Assembly (NCBI GenBank): GCA_050633205.1
Contig: JBOEGA010000064.1
Span: 1-34,878, forward strand
Origin: CBDHHC01 sp050633205
GTDB lineage: Bacteria > Pseudomonadota > Alphaproteobacteria > Rhizobiales > CBDHHC01
DNA: 34,878 bases
Direction: 5' to 3'
The notes beneath the pieces were generated by a model that was not told the DNA's origin, did not search any database, and worked only from the letters and a program-made list of their open reading frames with translations. The number at the start of each line of letters is the position of its first letter. The stretch's first letter is position 1. This document shows, piece by piece, positions 32,245 through 34,878 of the stretch. A program made the translations under genes and the position numbers.

Positions 32245-32664
32245 ATGAAATACCTGCACACAATGGTTCGAATCACAAATATCGACGAATCACTGGACTT
32301 TTACTGCAATAAACTGGGACTGAAAGAGCTGCGCAGAAAAGAAGTGCCACAGTGGCGCTTTACTCTCATTTTCCTGGCTGCTCTAGGAGATGAGGATGCA
32401 CAACTGGAACTCACTTACAACTGGGACCCGGAAGAATATGACGAAGGGCGCAACTTTGGACATCTGGCTTACAAGGTCGACAACATATACGAGACCTGCC
32501 AGGAGCTAATGGACAAAGGCGTTACAATAAATCGCCCACCAAGAGACGGCTACATGGCTTTTATCAGGTCACCTGATAACATCTCGATCGAACTGCTACA
32601 AAACGGAAAATCCCTACCAGAACAAGAACCCTGGGCCTCTATGGAAAACGTTGGCCATTGGTAG
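32245..32664 (+). CDS. gloA: Lactoylglutathione lyase (glyoxalase I)
   Basis: A 139-residue metalloenzyme of the VOC superfamily that isomerises the hemithioacetal of methylglyoxal and glutathione to S-D-lactoylglutathione. The four metal ligands are visible: His5 (KYLHTMVRI), Glu55 (QLELTYNW), His73 (FGHLAYKV) and Glu116 (SIELLQNG). The DESLDFYCNKLGLKELR segment, glutathione-binding NW and R residues, and the length all match Ni-type bacterial GloA. AAGGAG lies nine bases before the ATG. Its stop is only five bases from the 3' end of the convergent tRNA-Glu gene. Confidence 0.93.
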   Translation: MKYLHTMVRITNIDESLDFYCNKLGLKELRRKEVPQWRFTLIFLAALGDEDAQLELTYNWDPEEYDEGRNFGHLAYKVDNIYETCQELMDKGVTINRPPRDGYMAFIRSPDNISIELLQNGKSLPEQEPWASMENVGHW

Positions 32665-32669
32665 GTTGG

Positions 32670-32744
32670 TGGCACCCCCTAGGAGAATCGAACTCCTGTT
32701 TCAAGAATGAAAATCTTGCGTCCTAACCACTAGACGAAGGGGGC
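32670..32744 (-). tRNA. tRNA-Glu (anticodon UUC), CCA encoded
   Basis: The reverse strand reads GCCCCCTTCGTCTAGTGGTT at the 5' end and CCTAGGGGGTGCCA at the 3' end, giving a 7-bp acceptor stem (with a G-U at the first pair), a D-arm GTCTAGTGGTTAGGAC, anticodon arm CAAGA-TTTTCAT-TCTTG with UUC, and TPsiC arm AGGAG-TTCGATT-CTCCT. CCA is genome-encoded (32670-32672). Confidence 0.97.
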
Positions 32745-32761
32745 TCAACGAAGTGAGACTG

Positions 32762-32790
32762 TGTATAAAAAGGTTTGCTGAAGATGGCAA
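32762..32790 (-). promoter_or_regulatory. Sigma-70-type promoter of tRNA-Glu
   Basis: On the reverse strand TTGCCA (32785-32790) and TATACA (32762-32767) are separated by 17 bases, and the -10 lies about 18 bases upstream of the first base of the tRNA. Good matches to consensus (4/6 and 5/6). Confidence 0.65.
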
Positions 32791-33403
32791 GCCCCTTTTT
32801 TTAACTTTCTTACATTTTTTTTACATCTTCGAAAAAAACTCTGAAACTTAGAAGAATTTGCTAAGATTTCACATAAGCGAAACAGTAAAAATTCAGCAGT
32901 TTCAGAAAACAAATACCCCTCTCTGCAAAATTCAGAGAGGGGCAAGTCGAGGGGAACCATTCAATAGATGAATGGCTGAGGTTCTAATCACAACTATATG
33001 TACAAAGTAAAAGACAGGACAGGTTGTTCAGTATTAATAAGCGATCATCATATTTGAGATCTAAATAACAAAAATCATAAAAACGCTTAAAAATTCATAT
33101 GCTCCCAAAAAATATATGAACAAACAAGTAAAACAGTAATCTCGTCTTTCCACCCATGTAATAACAATTCTTTTATCGCATAAAACTAAGACTTTATCAA
33201 TCTTTTTCAATCTAATTTATTATGTAATTCACTATTATATTACCGGTTACATTGGGAATACCGTTTTTATATTGAAAAACAGGTATGTTAACGAAAATCA
33301 CTCATTGGGACATTGCAACAGGTTGAGCTCTATCCCTTAGTCTGATAAATCTTCGCCAAACCTTCACATCAGTAGATTTTTTCTAACAAAAGCGAGTATT
33401 TAG
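32791..33403. other. Long spacer between the tRNA-Glu promoter and purB
   Basis: About 610 AT-rich bases. A strong, apparently orphan hairpin is at 32916-32942, and a bulged hairpin ATACCGTTTTT-ATATTG-AAAAAC-A-GGTAT is at 33258-33286, about 120 bases before purB. No ORF with a ribosome site was found. A small RNA cannot be excluded. Confidence 0.4.
32916..32942. terminator. Orphan hairpin, 10-bp perfect stem
   Basis: CCCCTCTCTG (32916-32925) pairs with CAGAGAGGGG (32933-32942), loop CAAAATT. On the reverse strand it is followed by TATTTGTTTTC. No gene is recognised on either side for it to terminate, so it may end an unannotated small transcript. Confidence 0.5.
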
Positions 33404-34711
33404 ATGATCCCACGCTATACCAGAGAGCCTATGGCAAAAATATGGGCTCCGGAATCCAAATTCCGTATATGGTTTGAAATTGAAGCCCATGCCTGTGATG
33501 CCCTTGCTGAACTTGGAATCGTACCAAAAGAAGCAGCGGAGAAAATCTGGGCTGAAGCGGGTAATGTTGAATTTGACGTAGACAGAATCGATGAGATTGA
33601 GCGCGAAGTAAAGCATGACGTAATCGCATTCCTTACTCACCTTGCGGAGATAGTTGGTCCGGAAGCCAGATTCGTTCACCAGGGCATGACCTCCTCTGAT
33701 GTGCTGGATACCTGCTTCAATGTTCAGCTCGTAAAAGCCACTGATATGCTGCTGGAAGGTATGGACAACCTGCTTGCTGCGATTAAGCGTCGTGCATTTG
33801 AACACAAAGACACTGTATGTATTGGCCGCAGCCATGGCATCCATGCAGAACCACTTACTTTTGGACTGAAGATGGCACAGGCCTATGCGGAATTTGACCG
33901 CTGCAGGAAACGTCTTGAACTGGCCCGTGAAGAAATCGCGACCTGTGCAATATCCGGTGCGGTCGGAACATTCGCCAATATTGACCCTTCTGTAGAAGAG
34001 CATGTGGCGGAAAAAATGGGCCTGAAAGCAGAGCCAATCTCAACTCAGGTAATCCCGAGAGACCGTCATGCCATGTATTTCTCTGTCCTTGGTGTGATTG
34101 CGAGTTCTGTAGAACGGCTATCAACTGAAATCAGGCACCTGCAACGTACTGAAGTCCTGGAAGCTGAAGAATTCTTCTCTGCTGGTCAGAAGGGATCTTC
34201 TGCTATGCCGCATAAAAGAAATCCTATCCTGACTGAAAACCTGACAGGCCTTGCCCGTATGGTTCGCAGTTATGCCCTGCCCGCAATGGAAAATGTTGCA
34301 CTATGGCATGAACGCGATATCTCGCACTCTTCTGTGGAGCGCATGATTGGTCCTGATGCAACGGTTACTCTGGACTTCGCACTTGGGCGCCTTACAGGCG
34401 TTATAGACAAGCTTGTTGTCTACCCGGAGAACATGGAGAAGAACCTCAACCAGCTTGGCGGCCTGGCTCATTCCCAGCGCGTACTTCTTGCCCTGACACA
34501 GGCAGGCGTATCCAGAGAGGATGCATACAGACTTGTTCAGCGCAATGCCATGAAGGTCTGGCGTGGTGAAGGTGACTTCCTTGAATTCCTTAAGGCAGAT
34601 GAAGAAGTCTCCGCAGCACTGTCTGATGCCGAACTGGAAGAAAAGTTTGACCTCAGCTACCACACCAAACATGTCGACACGATCTTCAGGCGTGTATTTG
34701 GCGAAAGCTGA
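33404..34711 (+). CDS. purB: Adenylosuccinate lyase
   Basis: A 435-residue fumarase/aspartase-superfamily enzyme that cleaves SAICAR to AICAR and adenylosuccinate to AMP in purine biosynthesis, releasing fumarate. The N-terminus RYTREPMAKIWAPESKFRIW is typical. The helical core shows FVHQGMTSSDVLDTCF, CIGRSHGIHAEPLTFGLKMA (general acid/base His) and the superfamily signature GSSAMPHKRNPI with the flexible-loop Ser. Length matches the Bacillus-type (430-435) PurB rather than the 456-residue E. coli type. A GCGAG motif lies about eight bases before the ATG. A hairpin at 34729 closes the gene. Confidence 0.97.
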   Translation: MIPRYTREPMAKIWAPESKFRIWFEIEAHACDALAELGIVPKEAAEKIWAEAGNVEFDVDRIDEIEREVKHDVIAFLTHLAEIVGPEARFVHQGMTSSDVLDTCFNVQLVKATDMLLEGMDNLLAAIKRRAFEHKDTVCIGRSHGIHAEPLTFGLKMAQAYAEFDRCRKRLELAREEIATCAISGAVGTFANIDPSVEEHVAEKMGLKAEPISTQVIPRDRHAMYFSVLGVIASSVERLSTEIRHLQRTEVLEAEEFFSAGQKGSSAMPHKRNPILTENLTGLARMVRSYALPAMENVALWHERDISHSSVERMIGPDATVTLDFALGRLTGVIDKLVVYPENMEKNLNQLGGLAHSQRVLLALTQAGVSREDAYRLVQRNAMKVWRGEGDFLEFLKADEEVSAALSDAELEEKFDLSYHTKHVDTIFRRVFGES

Positions 34712-34728
34712 GTTAATAAAACTATTGG

Positions 34729-34755
34729 GTGAAGCCTTAGAGACACAGGCTTCAC
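34729..34755 (+). terminator. Hairpin terminator of purB
   Basis: GTGAAGCC-TTAGAGACACA-GGCTTCAC, a perfect 8-bp stem, 17 bases after the purB stop. An alternative fold CACAGG-CTTCA-CCTGTG overlaps its right arm. Confidence 0.6.
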
Positions 34756-34878
34756 CTGTGAATCATGAAAACTACAAAGATATCAATAGAATCAGCATAG
34801 TGACAGATCAACTTTGCGTCATTTATTAGCTTATTTCAGGGCAATGCAGTGGACAGGCTCATTAAAAAATATTAGAGT

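Noticed and set aside
32670..32744. tRNA-Glu as an integration site
   Set aside because: No duplicated tRNA 3' end and no integrase nearby.
32745..32960. 71-codon reverse ORF next to tRNA-Glu
   Set aside because: It covers the tRNA promoter and a hairpin, and lacks a ribosome site; random translation.
1..34878. UGA-as-Trp genetic code
   Set aside because: Several genes (3809-5497, mgtE, DUF1835, purB) end naturally at TGA, so the code is standard.
1..34878. CRISPR arrays, insertion sequences, prophage
   Set aside because: No regularly spaced repeats beyond the two or three sites at 421-495, and no transposase, integrase or phage structural genes.

Overview
The window looks like a chromosomal segment from a low- to mid-GC (visibly AT-rich between genes), probably marine or aquatic alphaproteobacterium. 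The evidence is the alphaproteobacterial-type ParC and DnaE, an exosortase E/VPEID-CTERM pair, a fused phosphate-binding/OmpA envelope protein, a tandem cold-shock-domain protein and a GcvA-like LysR regulator. I cannot name a genus. Housekeeping genes (parC, mgtE, queF, dnaE, tRNA-Glu, gloA, purB) alternate with small envelope, secreted and accessory genes, and gene order looks like ordinary chromosome rather than phage or plasmid. No transposase, integrase, rRNA or CRISPR array was seen.

Left part (1-8446): a jacalin-like lectin runs off the left edge, followed by a small ParB-fold protein and parC. Then come a two-gene envelope operon (a single-pass membrane protein with a disordered front half, and a PstS-like/OmpA fusion), a 50-residue secreted peptide and a secreted NodB-type polysaccharide deacetylase.

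Middle (8447-14833): mgtE is complete, and 27 bases after its stop the sequence contains two Ns. Directly after the Ns sits the 3' end of a second, synonymously diverged mgtE with its own terminator, so a paralogue is probably missing from the assembly. A small four-cysteine secreted protein follows. Next is a self-contained exosortase system: a 74-residue VPEID-CTERM substrate transcribed ahead of exosortase E, which is fused to a CPBP/CAAX-type protease domain. queF and a DUF1835 protein follow.

Accessory centre (14834-18803): a 490-base spacer holds a perfect 28-bp palindrome and a structured leader. It precedes a run of unrecognised genes: two ORFs in one reading frame separated only by a single UGA and 11 sense codons (together about 787 residues, ending in a membrane anchor), and a membrane-anchored Band-7/SPFH-like protein. 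This is the best candidate in the window for an undescribed membrane system. The function is unknown, and the UGA could be a mutation, a sequencing error, a real gene boundary or readthrough.

Right part (18804-34878): single genes follow, namely a GlcG/HbpS-like protein, a GFA-type zinc protein, a CatB/Vat-like acetyltransferase, a secreted HExxH peptidase, a DoxX-like membrane protein, a LysR regulator divergent from an exported HAD hydrolase, a DUF1330-like protein, a secreted TPR-like protein and a GNAT-like protein. Then come dnaE, a double cold-shock protein with a strong terminator, gloA convergent with tRNA-Glu (5 bases apart), a 660-base spacer and purB. Many genes stand alone and are bounded by clear hairpins.
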